A DNA stretch of 64,000 bases from Aselliscus stoliczkanus (Eukaryota; Chordata; Mammalia; Chiroptera; Hipposideridae). The stretch lies in assembly GCA_033961575.1 (NCBI GenBank), contig CM066730.1, positions 151,617,523 through 151,681,522 of the forward strand, in the 5' to 3' direction. Made by a program: the position numbers and the translations under genes. Under the pieces are notes generated by a model. That model worked only from the letters and a program-made list of their open reading frames with translations, was not told the origin of the DNA and searched no databases. Shown here piece by piece: positions 46,801 through 59,660 of the stretch (the first letter of the stretch is position 1; every line of letters begins with the position of its first letter).

Positions 46801-47331
46801 TATCATAACAGTTAAACTAATTTGATTCTCATCTGAGTAAGCAGAGTGGTAAACACGATTCCCATTTTTCAAATGAAGAAACTGAAGCTCCAAGTTTAAT
46901 GACCTGCAGAATCATGGTGGTTAGTAGTAGTTTCATTTTCCTATGCCCCTCCCTCAACCATTGCACAGTGATGGTCCCTGCCCTTCAGAGACTCGCTTTC
47001 AAGCCTTTTGAATTCTGGAATTCTGCGGCTCAGAGAGGGCAAATATCTTACCTAAGGCTTCACACAGTGAGCCAGTGGCCAATGTGGGACCCAACAAGCC
47101 AGTCCAGTGGGTTCCCAATCTGGTGCTCCAGCCACTGCCCTGAGACACTGCTCTGCTCTTATTGCTTGCTGTGGGAACCCAGCTATGAGTCTTGTCTCCC
47201 TAACTAGACTGTGAGTTAACAGAGAAAAAGAATTCTCAAGGAATACATATTGCTATGGAAAAACTTTCATGGCATGCTGCTATATGAAATGACGGATCCA
47301 CAAAACACTGGGTACATGATTCCGATATGTA
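46801..47331. other. Low-repeat sequence with a second MIR-like piece
   Basis: 'cccatttttcaaatgaagaaactgaagctcc' (46860-46890) is antisense MIR-like. The rest is unassigned. Confidence 0.45.
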
Positions 47332-47852
47332 TGAGGTCAGGTAATTAAGTTTGTGAACTCATCCTAGAAAGTGCTACATACGTCATTGCTGAATATCACC
47401 TATGGTCACCTTCGAAGTACTCCCCTTGGGAAGCTAGGCATCAACGCCAGTGCCTAGTCCATACTTCAAAGCAATTTTAGAGCTCTTTTTCTGGAATGGC
47501 CATCAGAGCTGTCATATTACCCTTAATGTCCTGAATGTCATCAAAATGTCTTCCTTTCAATATTTCCTTAATCTTTGGGTAAAGAAAGAAGTCATTGGGG
47601 GCCAGATCAGGTGGGTAGGGAGGGTGTTCCAATTTTTCAAACGAAGAAATTGGAACAAATACAGTTATTTGTTTACTGGCTAAAACCTCCCTCACAGACA
47701 GTGCCATGTGAGCTGGTACATTGTCGTGATGCAAGAGCCATGAATTGTTGGTGAAAAGTTCAGGTCGTTTGTGTCTAACTTCTTCACACAGCCTTTTCAG
47801 CACTTCCAAATAGTAAACTTGGTTAACTGTTTGTCCACTCTGCCCAATTGGT
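47332..47852 (-). mobile_element. Second mariner fragment
   Basis: Same outer end as the first fragment (TGAGGTCAGGTAATTAAG next to a TA at 47330-47331). The minus-strand open piece contains HHDNVPAHMALSVREVLASK and PPDLAPNDFFLYPKIK, the second and third catalytic Asp regions of a mariner transposase. A roughly 27-base insertion relative to the first fragment widens the spacing between them. The rest of the gene and the other end are missing. Dead. Confidence 0.9.
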
Positions 47853-49700
47853 ACCCTCCCAGCCCCCCATCTTGACTGTACCCCTCACCTGACCACTTCC
47901 ACACTTAACCCATATTTTCTGACCACCTGGTGCCTGTCCAACTCAACCCCATCTCCATCTATCCAGCCCTCCCATCCTTCAAGGCCATCTCAGATGCCTC
48001 TTCCTCTATGCTGAGCAGGCCCTGCTGAAAAGCAGCCATGATGGGAGACAGGAGATCTGAACGCATGGTCCTTGCCCTTCCAGAAGGTAAGAGGGAACCT
48101 GGAGCCCTCACTTCGGGCCTCAGTTTCCCCATCCATAAGATGGAGGGGTTAAGAGTAGATCATCTTTAGGATCCCCTCTTCCTCTAGCCGTCTAAACCTC
48201 CCTTCATGATCCCTGCAATGGACATGAAGTTAGTTGCCCTTTTGAAATCCTTTAACATTCACAGAATGGAGAGAATGTTAGGACTGGGAAGGACTTCAGA
48301 GAAAAGGTATCCCCACCCCCTCACTTTTCCCCCAGAGATGCTGAGTCCCAGGGAGGGGCAGAGGCCTGGCTAACCACCTGAGGAGTGATAGGAGGGAAGC
48401 CTGTTGACTGCTTAATGGAGAACCCATCTCAGCAGGGCCCCAGGCCCCAGAGAAGGGGGATGGGAGGAGTCTGGAAGTGCAAAAGCTGCTGAGCCTGGAG
48501 CTGAGAGGGCGTGGCATGCCCAGCTGCGGGAGTCCTCAGTAGTTTTCCATAACCAGCAGGCCTGTAGCCCAGGACATGTGCTCCCCTCTCCCCTTGCCCA
48601 TCACATTCCTCTGCATACTCAGGCAGCAAAGTTGCATTCAGGGCCCTGTTGGGGCAGGACAGGAGGGAGGCAGAGGCCCAGACACACACAAAGATTCAAA
48701 GATACTGGTACAGCCACAAACATAAAGACTCAGAGAGATAACACAGATCCAGATGAGGCCAAGAGGCCCACACACAAATAACACACACAGATGTCATAAA
48801 CCCACCATGCCAGACACGTAGTCCCATTATCAGAGGCACACACAAATAAAACCACCACACAGAGATATTTATGCCATACACTGATACACATAGGCAGGCT
48901 CACCTGCACACTCTGCACACTCCTCTCCATTAACCCCTGCCATTCTCCCTTCTTCCCCTGAGATCCCACACTGCCTGTTGAGATCAAACATCTGTCTATG
49001 AAAGGGAGAAAATTCCTGAGCTGCCCCAGGCCTGGGACGCAGGACAGAAGCTAGACAAAACCCAGGGGCCAGCCAGGCTTCCTCTGCACTGAGAAGGCGC
49101 CACGTTTTAAATCCAAAGAATTCACTGGACTATCCGCACTCTATTTCCAGGGACAGGATAAGGTTGGCCCTGGAGCACCACCCCATCCATGACCCTTTCT
49201 CCAGCCCCTGGGACCCCCAGCTGTTAGGGGCAGAGCAGAGGGGTATCTGGCAGCCATTCCCCTAGTTCATGTCTTCTCCAATCCCCTCTCCACCCCGACC
49301 TGACTCCTCCACCCACACACCTGTCTCCCTCACTCCATCTCCCCTGTTCAGCCCCACATCAGTCCCCCAAGAGGTTAACTACACACCTAGTCTGGATCCA
49401 CTACACACAAGAACCAGAAACACCACCACCTAGTGGCTTCAAGTCCAGCCAGGTGAGTGCATGTATATCTGCCATGTCAGCAGACAAGGACTCCAGTTCC
49501 AGCCTCACCCATGTGTATCTTGGGACCTTGGCAGGTGGCTTCAACTCTTAGAGACTCATCTATAAAATGGCAATAATAATGCCACCTAGCTCTCAACAAT
49601 ATCTATAGTTTATCAAGGGGCCTAATTTAGAACCTGGTTTTAACTAAGAAATGGGCTATGTCACTTTGGTTTACTGATTCAACCTCTCTCAGCCTCAGTT
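47853..49700. other. Low-repeat sequence, no gene recognised
   Basis: 47870-48010 has weak L2-like wording. MIR-like pieces lie at 48090-48150 and about 49480-49600 ('gggaccttggcaggtggcttcaactc'). An ACACA-rich patch lies at 48680-48900. Confidence 0.4.
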
Positions 49701-49960
49701 TCCCTTTCTGAGAAATGTGATAACTCTTGCTACCCTGGGGTGGTGAAATACCCTGTTGGGAGCAGATGACCTGAGAGGGCGCTCTGGCCAGTCTCCACAC
49801 CCTCCCCTCCCTGCCCCCTCTGGTTCCCAGGCTGCCTGGGAGCTGCCTGGGGCAGCCTGGTGGCAGCTAGGGCTGTCAGCTGGAAGGGATTTGCAGCCCC
49901 AGAGCTGCATAGGCTGCATCATCACAGAGGCCCCCTTGTCCCGCTGGGGACCCGAGGCCA

Positions 49961-50085
49961 TGGTGCCAGCGGCCACCCAGGCCCCCCTGACCTGGGCCAG
50001 CTTCAAGGACTGGTGCCGATTTCCTGGCCCCGCACCCAGGGCCCGGGGTGCGCAACAGGGAGTTGTAGGTGCTCTGAGGGCTTAG
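49961..50085 (+). other. Weak candidate first coding exon in a GC-rich patch
   Basis: In the most GC-rich part of the window (about 49770-50060), an ATG in a strong Kozak context (GAGGCCATGG, ATG at 49961-49963) opens 41 codons to a stop at 50083-50085. The start is Ala/Thr/Trp-containing and the rest Pro/Arg-rich. Possible donors GGG|GTGCGC (about 50047) or TAG|GTGCTC (about 50068) would allow splicing before the stop. No domain is recognised. The frame is also open upstream to 49756, so length alone is not evidence. It may be chance. Confidence 0.15.
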
Positions 50086-51113
50086 TTTCTGCACCAGCAC
50101 CTGAAGGGGCTAGAGGGGCTGCCACACACTCCCCACCCTTAAGCTGGACCCCTCCACCTCTCTGTAAAAAGCACAGGCCTGGCCTCCTGCTCCCTATCCC
50201 CATCCGGGGCATCCTGAGGGATGACCACAGGTTTCCCCAGAAGCCTTGGAATTTAGGAGACGTCTCAGGATGAGTTCAACTGAGGATGGCAGGAAGGGGT
50301 GCGGGGAGGCCTGGATAGTGCTTCTGTTGTGTCCCACTCTGGGTGTTCTGAGTCAGGTTGTGGGAATCCGGTCAGGGTGGTCAGGGTCTGAGTTGGAAGA
50401 CAACCCAAGTGTTAACTGGTCTAGGTGTTGGGATCTAATCTCAATGATCAGAGTTTGGGTGTTGGGATCCTTTCTGCATGTTCTCATCGGAATGTGAAGA
50501 TCTTCCCTGAGCTTCTGGATTGAGTTGTAGGGATCCTTTCAGGCTGTTCCAGGATGGCAGTAGAAGCCTATGTAGGTGTATCTGGTCCTGGTGTTGGGGT
50601 CTCTTCTCAGTACTCAGAGTCCTAGTGGGGTCTTCTCTAGGTCAGGTTGTTGGGGCTTTCTCTGGCATGGCGGATGGAAATCTATCCCACCTATGTAGCC
50701 CAGTGTTGGGGCTCTTCTCTGTGTGTCCAGGATATGGGCTTGGGGCCTGTCCTCGTGGTGTTGGTGACCTCCATGGGTTTATTTGAGGCCCCTAAATGGG
50801 GACATCATGTCCAACCCTAGGCCTTTGCATTGGCCTGGAGGCAAACATCACTGCCAAATCCGCACACCAGTTCACCAAGACCCTTAGGGGAAGAACAAAA
50901 GGAGGGCCCACCGATGGCAGCTCAGCTTGACACCTCCCGTCAGGACTCAGGAATTGGAAGCAGACACCAGACCCAAGCTGGGGATCAGTCCTGACCTCAC
51001 TCTGCCCAGAGGCACATCCCTTCCCTCCTCCAGCTTCAGTTTCCTTACCAAGAGAATGAAAGCGTTGGATTTCATATTCTTCAAGGCCCCATATCCCACC
51101 CTCTCCCTGGTCC

Positions 51114-51117
<4 letters not shown>
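50086..51117. other. Low-repeat sequence with GT/CT-biased stretch
   Basis: 50330-50790 repeats loosely the idea 'gtgttggg-atc-ttctc' at intervals of about 60-80 bases, a degenerate minisatellite. No gene recognised. Confidence 0.4.
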
Positions 51118-51160
<43 letters not shown>

Positions 51161-51214
51161 CACAACACAACACAACGCGCACACACACAGACACACACAC
51201 ACACACACACACAC
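51118..51214. repeat. (CA)n microsatellite with (ACACA) interruption
   Basis: Two CA runs separated by AACACAACACAACACAACGCG. The Cys/Val and Thr/His frames across it are artefacts. Confidence 0.97.
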
Positions 51215-53715
51215 TACTCATTCCCAACTCCCAAATTTGCCCTCTCTGATCTTCCCGCCTAGAATGCCACCTCTCCCTTCCCTCACCAGCCTCCATCAGC
51301 CCCTTAAGCCCCTGTCTTCTAGAAACTTCCTCTACCCGCCTTTTCCAGGCCCAGGGTGTGAGCCATTTGTGCCCTGAGAGGAGACCACAGGCAGCCATAG
51401 ATGCTTTCCTGGGTCTTTCCACCCAGCTGGCATCCCTCAGAAGGCAGGGCCCTGTCTACTCCTGACCCTCACGGTGAAGCCTTGTTCTCGATGGGCATGG
51501 GGCTCAGCACCTTGTGCTCAGCTCAGACACCATTCCAGGCTGGCAACTGACTCTTTAAGAAGAAGGAGAATCTCTTTAGTCTCAAATATACCGGATGGCA
51601 GGGTGGGCACTAAGAGAATTTGGGAGCCTGTCTCCTGCCTCCACCAATCCTTTTTTTTCCACACCACTGAACTCATGTGACAGCCAGTCTGGGATACCAG
51701 GGAGCCCTCAGGACCACGTGGTCCCAGACAAGCAGCTAGAGACGACTGCCCAATTCTACCATTCCTGGGTCACTGCGCACCCAGCAGACAGAAGCCAGAA
51801 GCCTCCAAGGGCAGGAGCGATCTAGAGCAATAACCCTGTCACCTGGACCAACCTGTGCAGTCAAGCATGTTAGCATGAACATCCACGTGTGTGTGCACGC
51901 ACTCACACGCAGACCCCCACCTCTCTTGGAAAAGGAATGGAGCCAGATTCTGGGTTAGGCACTTTGCAAATATTTATTAGTCTTCACAGCAGTCTTGTAG
52001 GAACCATCAACCCCATCTCTAGATGAGGAAACCGGCTCAGAGAGGAGGGGGCTAAGCCGAGATCTCACACACACAGCTATTAAGTGTGGAATCGGAATTC
52101 AGTTCTCTTGTGAAATAAGGAAGACAAAGAAAAAAAGAAAAGAATTCAGTCATGCCTTTGGCATGGTACCACTCTGCTGCACACACACACACATGCGCCA
52201 AGTGCACACACAACTTCCACACACTTGTGCTCCACCCCTAAACAAGGTATCGAATATCAGAATTAGAAGGAAACTTAAGAGACCATCTTGTTTATGCCAT
52301 TCCACTTTACAGAAAGAGAGAGGGGAAGGGATTTAAATTTTCAAGACCTCTAGGGAGTGGCAGAAACAGAACTAAAATTCACACCTGTAGTCACATGTAT
52401 ACGTATCCACATACCACACAGCTTACCCATAAGCTCTAACAAAAAAACCCATGAATGCACACATATACTTGTACCCATAGACAATCACTCGCACCTCACA
52501 CATATTCCTACTTGTTTTGTTTGCCTACATGCAGACTATTGCACACATCTACTCATCACACACAGACACACAGTCATATATAATTACATACAGTGCACAT
52601 TCATGTACACTCATTCACGCACAATCCCTTCACTCATATATCTATCCATACATACATCCATGTTCTCTGACTCCCACACTCACGTGTACCCACCCTCCTG
52701 ATGCAGAAGAGATAAGCTGACCCTCGTCAGAGAGCCTGCACAGCTCAGACTGGACCCTGGGGTGGGAGCTACACCCTGCGCTGTCGCCCCGGCACCAGCC
52801 TGACTTTATATGGGAGTGCCCTGGCACTGCCATCGGCAGCCCTGGGAAGTGGATTCTACCAGCAGTTCCCCACAGGCTCAGGCAACACGCTTTGGCAACA
52901 TGCCTTGGTCACCCCAGAAAGTGCCCAGTCATAAGCCACGAGTGGCTGGGCCAGGCTGGCAGCAGGACTGGTCCCAGCTTGTGAGCTATTTGTCTTCTGC
53001 CTGGAAGCATATCAGGGACTCTCCTCCCTCAAAGGGCCAGGCCCTGAGTCATGAGACCTCTTCTTACACCCACTGAAGATGAAGATTGAGATGCTAGGAT
53101 CTGGGAGCATTGCACCCCAAGTTGCCAAGGGGAGTTACCAAAGTTGGTGAGCCAGCTAATTCAGGCTTCCAAATAGCACTTTGAGATGGGCCAATTAAGT
53201 CATTGAAGTCTTTCTCAGTGACTGAAATGTTATGTATGTATCAAATACAAACTAATTTCAACATTAGTGTTGTACACAGTCGAGGTTCTCTAACAGATGC
53301 TCCAAGCTGGACAGACCAGATACATGAACAAATAATTACAATGCAGAGTTTGGTGGCTATAACCCAGAGATAGATGAGAGTGGTGGGACCATGGGGCAGG
53401 GAGCTGCCAAGTTGGACCTGGGACGGGGGCCGCTTGTCCTGGGTTCTCAAGTGATGAGTAGGAGTTCACCAAGAATCTTTCCAGAGGAAAAAAATGTGTT
53501 TCAGGGAACAGAGACCAGCATAAGTGTGGGCTGAAGCGGAGGAGCAGAGAGTGGGCTGGAGGCACAGCAAGCGAGGACTATCAGAGTCAGCCATTCAACA
53601 AGTATTTATTAGGTACCTACTGTATCTCTGAACGGACCCAAATTCAAGTGCTTTCAGGGGATAAGCAGGTGATGCAGATGAGTGAAATGGGAAGGTGTGA
53701 GTAATAGAGAGCGGT
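51215..53715. other. Low-repeat sequence, CA-rich patches
   Basis: An imperfect CA/CAT-rich patch spans 52380-52700. A MIR-like remnant lies near 51950-52090. No gene recognised. Confidence 0.4.
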
Positions 53716-53728
53716 GGGGCTAGTGTTT

Positions 53729-53843
53729 TCTTTCTTTCTTTTTCTTTTGAGGGCAGTGTCACTGGCCTTCATATGTGGGACCGAACCGGGGCCGCTGGCG
53801 TCCCAAGCCAGCACTTAACCACTGCACCACTCAACCGGCCCTC
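53729..53843 (-). mobile_element. Short-form SINE, minus strand
   Basis: Reverse complement of the head-only SINE, with a T/C-rich tail on the left. Duplication GGGGCTAGTGTTT lies at 53716-53728 and 53844-53856. Confidence 0.95.
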
Positions 53844-53856
53844 GGGGCTAGTGTTT

Positions 53857-54400
53857 AACAAGAGTTCATGCCCTGTCTAAAGCACTATGTCCAAGGATAT
53901 TTGTTGAACCTCTGACAGCCGGAAAAAACTGGTTTGTGGACTGGGTTCAAGGTGATAGATCCTGAATCTGCACCCCAAGGCCCTAGTCTCCAGAACCTAG
54001 CCCCTAGAATTTGGAGGAAGCCTTGCTTATGGAGCTGAGGAGTTTGAGCCTGAACCTGTAGATGGGGCTAAGACCCATGGAAGGCTCTTGTCACAAAAGG
54101 GCATTTGTCCCAGGAGCCCCCAGGAGAAAGCCCTCACACTAATCGTCGTACAACACAGGGCTGTGTGTATGCTGCCCAAGACCCTGAAGACACAGCAACA
54201 TTTTGCTTTGTCCTGTCACAGCTGTTCCCTAGCAAGAGCCATTCTGTCCTCAGATGAATCTTTATCCTCACCCCATTCCCCTGACCAAAAATCCTCCTTT
54301 TTCTATCCATATCCTGCATAGAAAAACAGACTTGAGTGGGTCCCTCATAGTTCTCTCTTTGATCCAAGGCCCCCTACAAAAGCACACCCAACACACATAC
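53857..54400. other. Low-repeat sequence, no feature recognised
   Basis: Only short unsupported open frames. Confidence 0.4.
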
Positions 54401-54404
54401 CCCC

Positions 54405-54407
<3 letters not shown>

Positions 54408-54447
<40 letters not shown>
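54408..54447. repeat. (CA)n microsatellite
   Basis: An uninterrupted run of about 20 CA units. Confidence 0.96.
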
Positions 54448-54450
<3 letters not shown>

Positions 54451-55020
54451 CTATAAGGTAAGGGGTTAGACTAGGAATCATTCTCCCTGTGTTCTATTTC
54501 ATAGTAACGTCAGGACAGCTTTAGAGATGAAAATGCATGACTTGGTGTCCTGGTTCATCTGAAGTTCCCTGGGACACCTGGGGAATAGATTGTTGTCTGA
54601 GCAGGTGTAGGGAGCCCCTGGGCTCAGAGGCAGGTCTCCCATTGCATGGGGAAGGAGGAAAGCATGGCCAGGCACCCAGCACAGCCTCTCCTCTCCCCAT
54701 TACATATGCAGATCCCAGACGCTTGACTGTGGAGCCTGGAATCTGCTCCGAACACAAACTGGCACCCTTCCTACCCACCTCCATCCCTCACCATCCACAG
54801 TTTCCCTCCTGTACCCTCATTAAATTATTCCACCCACTGGCCCCAGGCTCTGACTGCCTTTGATGTGTGCCCATACAGCTCTGTGGCCAAGACCAGGCTC
54901 CTCACACCAGGCCAGGCTAATGAGGTCTGACAGCTTCCATGGGGCCCCGTGGTGGTAGGGACACCAAGGCCCACACTCATATCCACAGAGCACATGCTCA
55001 GGCCCGTGCATAGCCAGAGA
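54448..55020. other. Low-repeat sequence, no feature recognised
   Basis: No gene or repeat family assigned. Confidence 0.4.
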
Positions 55021-55240
55021 TTCCCACACTTACATACAACACTCTCCTACACACACACACACACCCAGAACCCTAGCCCTAGAGGGACCTGCACTGTGGC
55101 ACAGACACGCGCACCCTGGCAAGCACACATGCACTCAAGCACACCCATGCACACACATTCATGCACACACTCATGCATACACACACATATTCATACAACA
55201 CGTGCAGCACACACCCTCACGCACTTTTAGGATCTCACAC
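55021..55240. repeat. Imperfect CA/CACA-rich minisatellite-like tract
   Basis: Repeated 'cacacac', 'catgcacac' and 'cactcatgc' wording without a strict period. Confidence 0.7.
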
Positions 55241-55374
55241 ACTCACATCATGACACTTGGGCTCTCAGATAGGACCTCCTGCGCCTTCTTCCTTGCCACT
55301 CAGCTGGCATGTGAGGCCTTTTGCAATCTCCAGTGACCTCCTCACCTTCCTTATCTTTTGGAGGTCCTCGCATT

Positions 55375-55580
55375 GGGATTATGAACCCAGGCAGCCTGAC
55401 TTCAGTCCTTGGGTACCCCATTTAAAAGCTGTGGGACTGTGGGCAACTTTCTAACATCTCTAGGCCTCCATTTCCTTTCCTGTAGAATGGGAATGACAAC
55501 AGTATCTTCCCAGGGTGCTTGTGTGGCTTAAAAGAGGCTCTGTACTTACCCACTTAGAGCACTGCTGGTACACAATAAGA
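55375..55580 (+). mobile_element. MIR SINE remnant
   Basis: 'aggcagcctgacttcagtcc' with 'ctctaggcctccatttcctttcctgtagaatggg' is MIR text in sense orientation. Confidence 0.85.
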
Positions 55581-56767
55581 ACTCCGCCAAGGTTGGCTGC
55601 TGTCGCTTTCCTTCCGTTTCATGCCCTTTGCCTCAGCCATAACAAAATCATTATTGCCCAAACATGCCAGCCTGCCACAGGCTTCTGACCCTTTATATAT
55701 GGTGTTCTCTCATCTGGGGACATCTCTTCCCCATTTGTTCCCCACCTCACCCCCATCCACCTGGTGTGAGCTCCTACTTATTTTTTAAAACCCTATTCAA
55801 GGGGGCTCTGCCCATGGGAAGCCTTCTCTGCCCTCACCAGCAGAATGGATCACTGATTACTCTGTGTACCTGAATTGTCCCTTTCCCTATACTGTGTGCT
55901 TCTCAAGAACATGGGGCCTTGTGAAATTCATCTCTTCAATCCTGTACCCAGCACTGCACATGGGTCCTAATGAGCATCAGGGATATATGAGAGTAAATCG
56001 GGCTACATCTTAACGAGGTGGAAACAAGAAGCGCTTGTGCAACAGATCAGTAAACGTCATGGAAATTGCGTAGCCTATCGTACTGATTTATGCAATAATA
56101 GCATACCAGTAATGATGGCTTCTGAATGGGAACTTTGGGCAGTTCTGAATCAGAGGCTTTCTATTTAATGCTTTCAGTAATGCTATGAGGCTGTGGTGGT
56201 GATGTGTCTATCACTTGGGGGAATTAATGAGTGAAGCATGTTGGATGCCTACAATGGAATGCTGTGCAGTAGCAAGAACAAACAGATCAATCCACACACA
56301 ATAACATGGACAGATCTCAAAAGTATGGTGTTGAGTAAGAAAAGCAGGGACCAGAACGACTCACAGTACAATACCATTTTTGTAAATTAACATCCCTGCC
56401 CCCCCAATGCGTGTTTTGTAAAGACAAACACAGTTTAAGGACTTTTTTTTTTTTTTAAAGGAAACATATTGGAGTGGTTTCCTGGATTGAGGAAGGTAGT
56501 AAGGAAAGAGAATGGGAACCTGGGGAGAAGGGGAAATTAAATTAGCAGAGAGGAGTATGAGTAACTCAATTCTATGCACCTGAAGTCTAAACAAACAAGG
56601 GGGGAAAAGAATCTAAATCATGGGTTATCTCTTTTACATTGGAGAAAATAAACTAATTAAGAAGTCATTCTTTTATTTAGGTGTTGATTTTATAGTATCT
56701 AAACAGCATCATTGTTGATAGTTTTCCTTAATGCAAAGAAAAGCTTAATTTTCATTTGCTGCTTTTT
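55581..56767. other. Low-repeat sequence; L2- and L1-like fragments
   Basis: 55640-55960 is L2-like ('gggaagccttctctgccctc', 'gtgcttctcaagaacatgg'). 56230-56600 resembles an old L1 or SINE-like 3' text ('aatggaatgctgtgcagtag'). No gene. Confidence 0.45.
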
Positions 56768-56862
56768 CTTACTTGCCCTCTCCCTCTCCCTCGCCCCCTC
56801 TCCCCTCCCTCCTCTTCCCCCTCCCTACCCCCTCTCACTTCCTGTCTCTCTCTTGCTCTCCC
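56768..56862 (+). repeat. Polypyrimidine (CCCTCT-type) tract
   Basis: About 95 bases almost entirely C and T, ending in CTCTCCCAG. It resembles a splice acceptor, but no supported exon follows. Confidence 0.85.
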
Positions 56863-58383
56863 AGCCCTGATGAAGCCTAAACTAGATTCTTCCAGAGACT
56901 AGGGCAGACCCCAGGATTTCCACATCCTGTTGAGAATAAATGGATGAGTGAATGAGTGAACAAAGAAGGAAAGAAAGAAAAAGAAACAGGGAGGTAGAGA
57001 CGAAGATGGCTTTCCCAGAACATTCTCTTCTTTTCTCAATCCCTATCCTGGGCATGAATCCTGGGCTGGGACAGGGGGAAGGGACAAAGGGCTAGAAACA
57101 GACTGCTGATCTTCTCAAATCCTCCCATCAGAAGCAGGAGTTGTTTCCCAGGCCAGGAGGCTGCAGGCACTGGCACAAGATCCTGAAGCCGCATGACAGC
57201 AGCGCTCCAAGGATCCCCAATCCTACATGACAGGAGCCCCCTGCTCCAGCAGGAACAATGGGGCAGGCCCTGCCTGTAATAATATCAACAAGGACAGTAA
57301 GAGCAGATGTGCTATCTTGTACACGCTCGTTCTCCCCTTTAATCTCCTTCAGTTCTCATATCGAGTATGCACATTAAGGATTATTCCCATTTTACTGGTG
57401 AAAAAACTGAGGCTCAGGGAGATTGAGAGTCTCTTAAAGTTATTTAATGCTCAGTAGTAATAATAATAATAATAGCACACACTTTTTGAATGCCCCCACT
57501 CCATGCCAACACTTTCAGCGCTTAACTCATCTGATCTCACAACAGCCTATGAGAAGCACAGTCAATCCCCCATCTCACAAAGAGCTAAACCACCCAGAGG
57601 TGAAGTGATTGTCCCAGAGTCATACAGTTAACATGTGGGAGACCAAACAAGTGAGGTGAGCTGGTCTGGCTCCAGAGCTTACCTCAAGCATAGCAGAGCT
57701 GGGATTTGCTCAGTAAACCAGCCATGTGGAGTGGGGTTAGGGGGTGGGTAGGGCAGCTAGATTCCTTGATATCTGGGCAGCCTGGCTCCCTGCCAATGAA
57801 ATGGGGGCCCATTGAGAATGAAGCCAAGGATACACAGAGTCACTCTCTGGCTCTGATGGTGCCCCATGGTCTGCACAGCCTCCCCCAGAGCCCCTAAGCC
57901 TGGGGAGAAGCCGCCCCCCTCCCTTTTTCCCAGCCAGGGCTGAGTGAGCTAATCCCAGGAGAAGACATTAGTCCAGACGAATCAGTCCCAGCCTGCCCTG
58001 CTGAGCCAGCAGAAATAAAGCCCTTGCTCTGTCAGCTACGTGCGCCCCTGCACAGGCTACCACCACTGCCTCCCTGCCCCCGCAGCATGGCCCTCACCAT
58101 AGCATGCCTCATGTGTCTGTTTTCTGTTGACCTGCCTCCCCAGAGCCCTCTCCAGCTCAGCAACTCCAAGCCTCCCTCTCTGTTTATTTTCCTAGCAACA
58201 GGCCTGTTTCTCTGAGTCATCCCCACTGACCCCCCAACAACAGCCATCTCCTGCACAGAGAACTAAGCCTCAACAGAAATGCAGCTATGGGAAGGGGGGC
58301 TTTGGAGGAATGTGTGACCCTTTTTCCCACGTCCAGTACAGTCAACTCTAGAGATGAGAGCTGTGGTCAGCTCATGTCATCTA
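56863..58383. other. Low-repeat sequence with MIR pieces
   Basis: Antisense MIR-like stretches at about 57340-57440 and 57500-57660. An AAT/ATA run lies at 57457-57472. No gene recognised. Confidence 0.45.
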
Positions 58384-58399
58384 GGGGGTCACTGGCAGA

Positions 58400-59060
58400 A
58401 TTGGTGCCACTCACCACCATCCTGGTCTTCATCTCTCTCTCCATTACTGCCGCTACCACTGTGACCATCACCATTATCACCACTCTCACCAGCCTGATAG
58501 CAAAGCTACCATCAAGTCACCATTGATAACAGCACCCACATCCCCACCACTTCCATCAGTTAGCTCCACCAACTAAGATAGGCAGATGTCACCAACAAAC
58601 ACAGTACTGTCATAAGCACTGACATCACCGCCAGCACAAAGCAACATTAAAATCATTTTAACCAACAACCCTTGCACTATCCTTATATTAACTGCACCGT
58701 CACGATAGTTGTCATTTTACCACCAAAAATATGGCCATCTTTTGCAATCACAGCACCAGCATCACTTTTATCACCATCACCAATACCAACCTCATTACGC
58801 CCACTCCCATCACTATCACCATTACCACTACCATAATCAACACCACCATCGCTCTCAACCTACCCACCATCATCATTGCTTCCATCATTACCACAGCGTC
58901 ACCATCCGTATCACTATCATAATAGCTGAAATCAATACCAATGTCACCCTAACTACAACCAACACCACTAAACCTGGTACTACTGCCAGCATCTACACAA
59001 TCACTATAACCACCACATACCTGTCACCAATATCTCCACCACCATGAATACCTCATCATC
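58400..59060 (+). repeat. Degenerate CAY-triplet (CAC/CAT/ATC) region
   Basis: About 650 bases dominated by CAC, CAT and ATC triplets with scattered changes. His-rich and Thr/Ile-rich open frames arise in different frames, as expected from a decayed triplet satellite rather than a protein. Confidence 0.85.
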
Positions 59061-59500
59061 CCCAACACGGTCACCACCACTGGAAGTCTTTATTAGAATA
59101 AAAAACTTTATTTTTTCATTTTTTGTTTATCTGAGCCTTTTTCTATGCCAGGCAGAATGTGAAAAGAACAGTTGGAGGAAAGCAAAAGTAAAGTTCCTCC
59201 AACTCATTGTTCTGGCTATACAATTATATGCTCACTGACTTTCTGTTACTGTCCTCCTCTGATTGTTTTACTAAATTCGTTCATTTAGCGATTCACATAG
59301 GACCAGCCATGCATGCCTGAAAAACACAGGAGTGGTGACAGGAGTCACCCCCTACTGCCTGCGACATCAAGAAGTCCAGCTCCCAACACCACACACCCTT
59401 TTTCATCCCCACTTCCCTCCAGACATGCTGGGCCCTTGAAGATATGTCTGTCTCTCCAATGTGGACTTTCTTCTGTTACTTTCCCAAACTCTAAAGGAGC
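59061..59500. other. Low-repeat sequence, no feature recognised
   Basis: Nothing assigned. Confidence 0.35.
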
Positions 59501-59660
59501 AGAACAGTATGTGGAAAGAGGGCTGGTCTGAGAGTCAGAGCTCTGGATCCTAGCCTTGGCTCCACCACTAACTCTCTGTGTGGCCTTAGCAAACTCACTT
59601 CCTTTTCTCTGCCTCAGTTTCCCCACTTGTAAAAGGATGGCCTTCTGACTCTGGTGCTTT
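59501..59660 (+). mobile_element. MIR SINE remnant
   Basis: 'ggctggtctgagagtcagagctctgg' and 'ctctgcctcagtttccccacttg' are MIR text in sense orientation. Confidence 0.85.

Noticed and set aside
50792..51422. Cys/Val-rich frames
   Set aside because: They arise from the CA microsatellite at 51118-51214.
56768..56890. Polypyrimidine tract plus CAG as a splice acceptor
   Set aside because: No supported exon or open frame follows. It is more simply a low-complexity tract.
58709..59047. His-rich 112-codon frame as a metal-binding protein
   Set aside because: The region is a decayed CAY-triplet repeat with equally open neighbouring frames.
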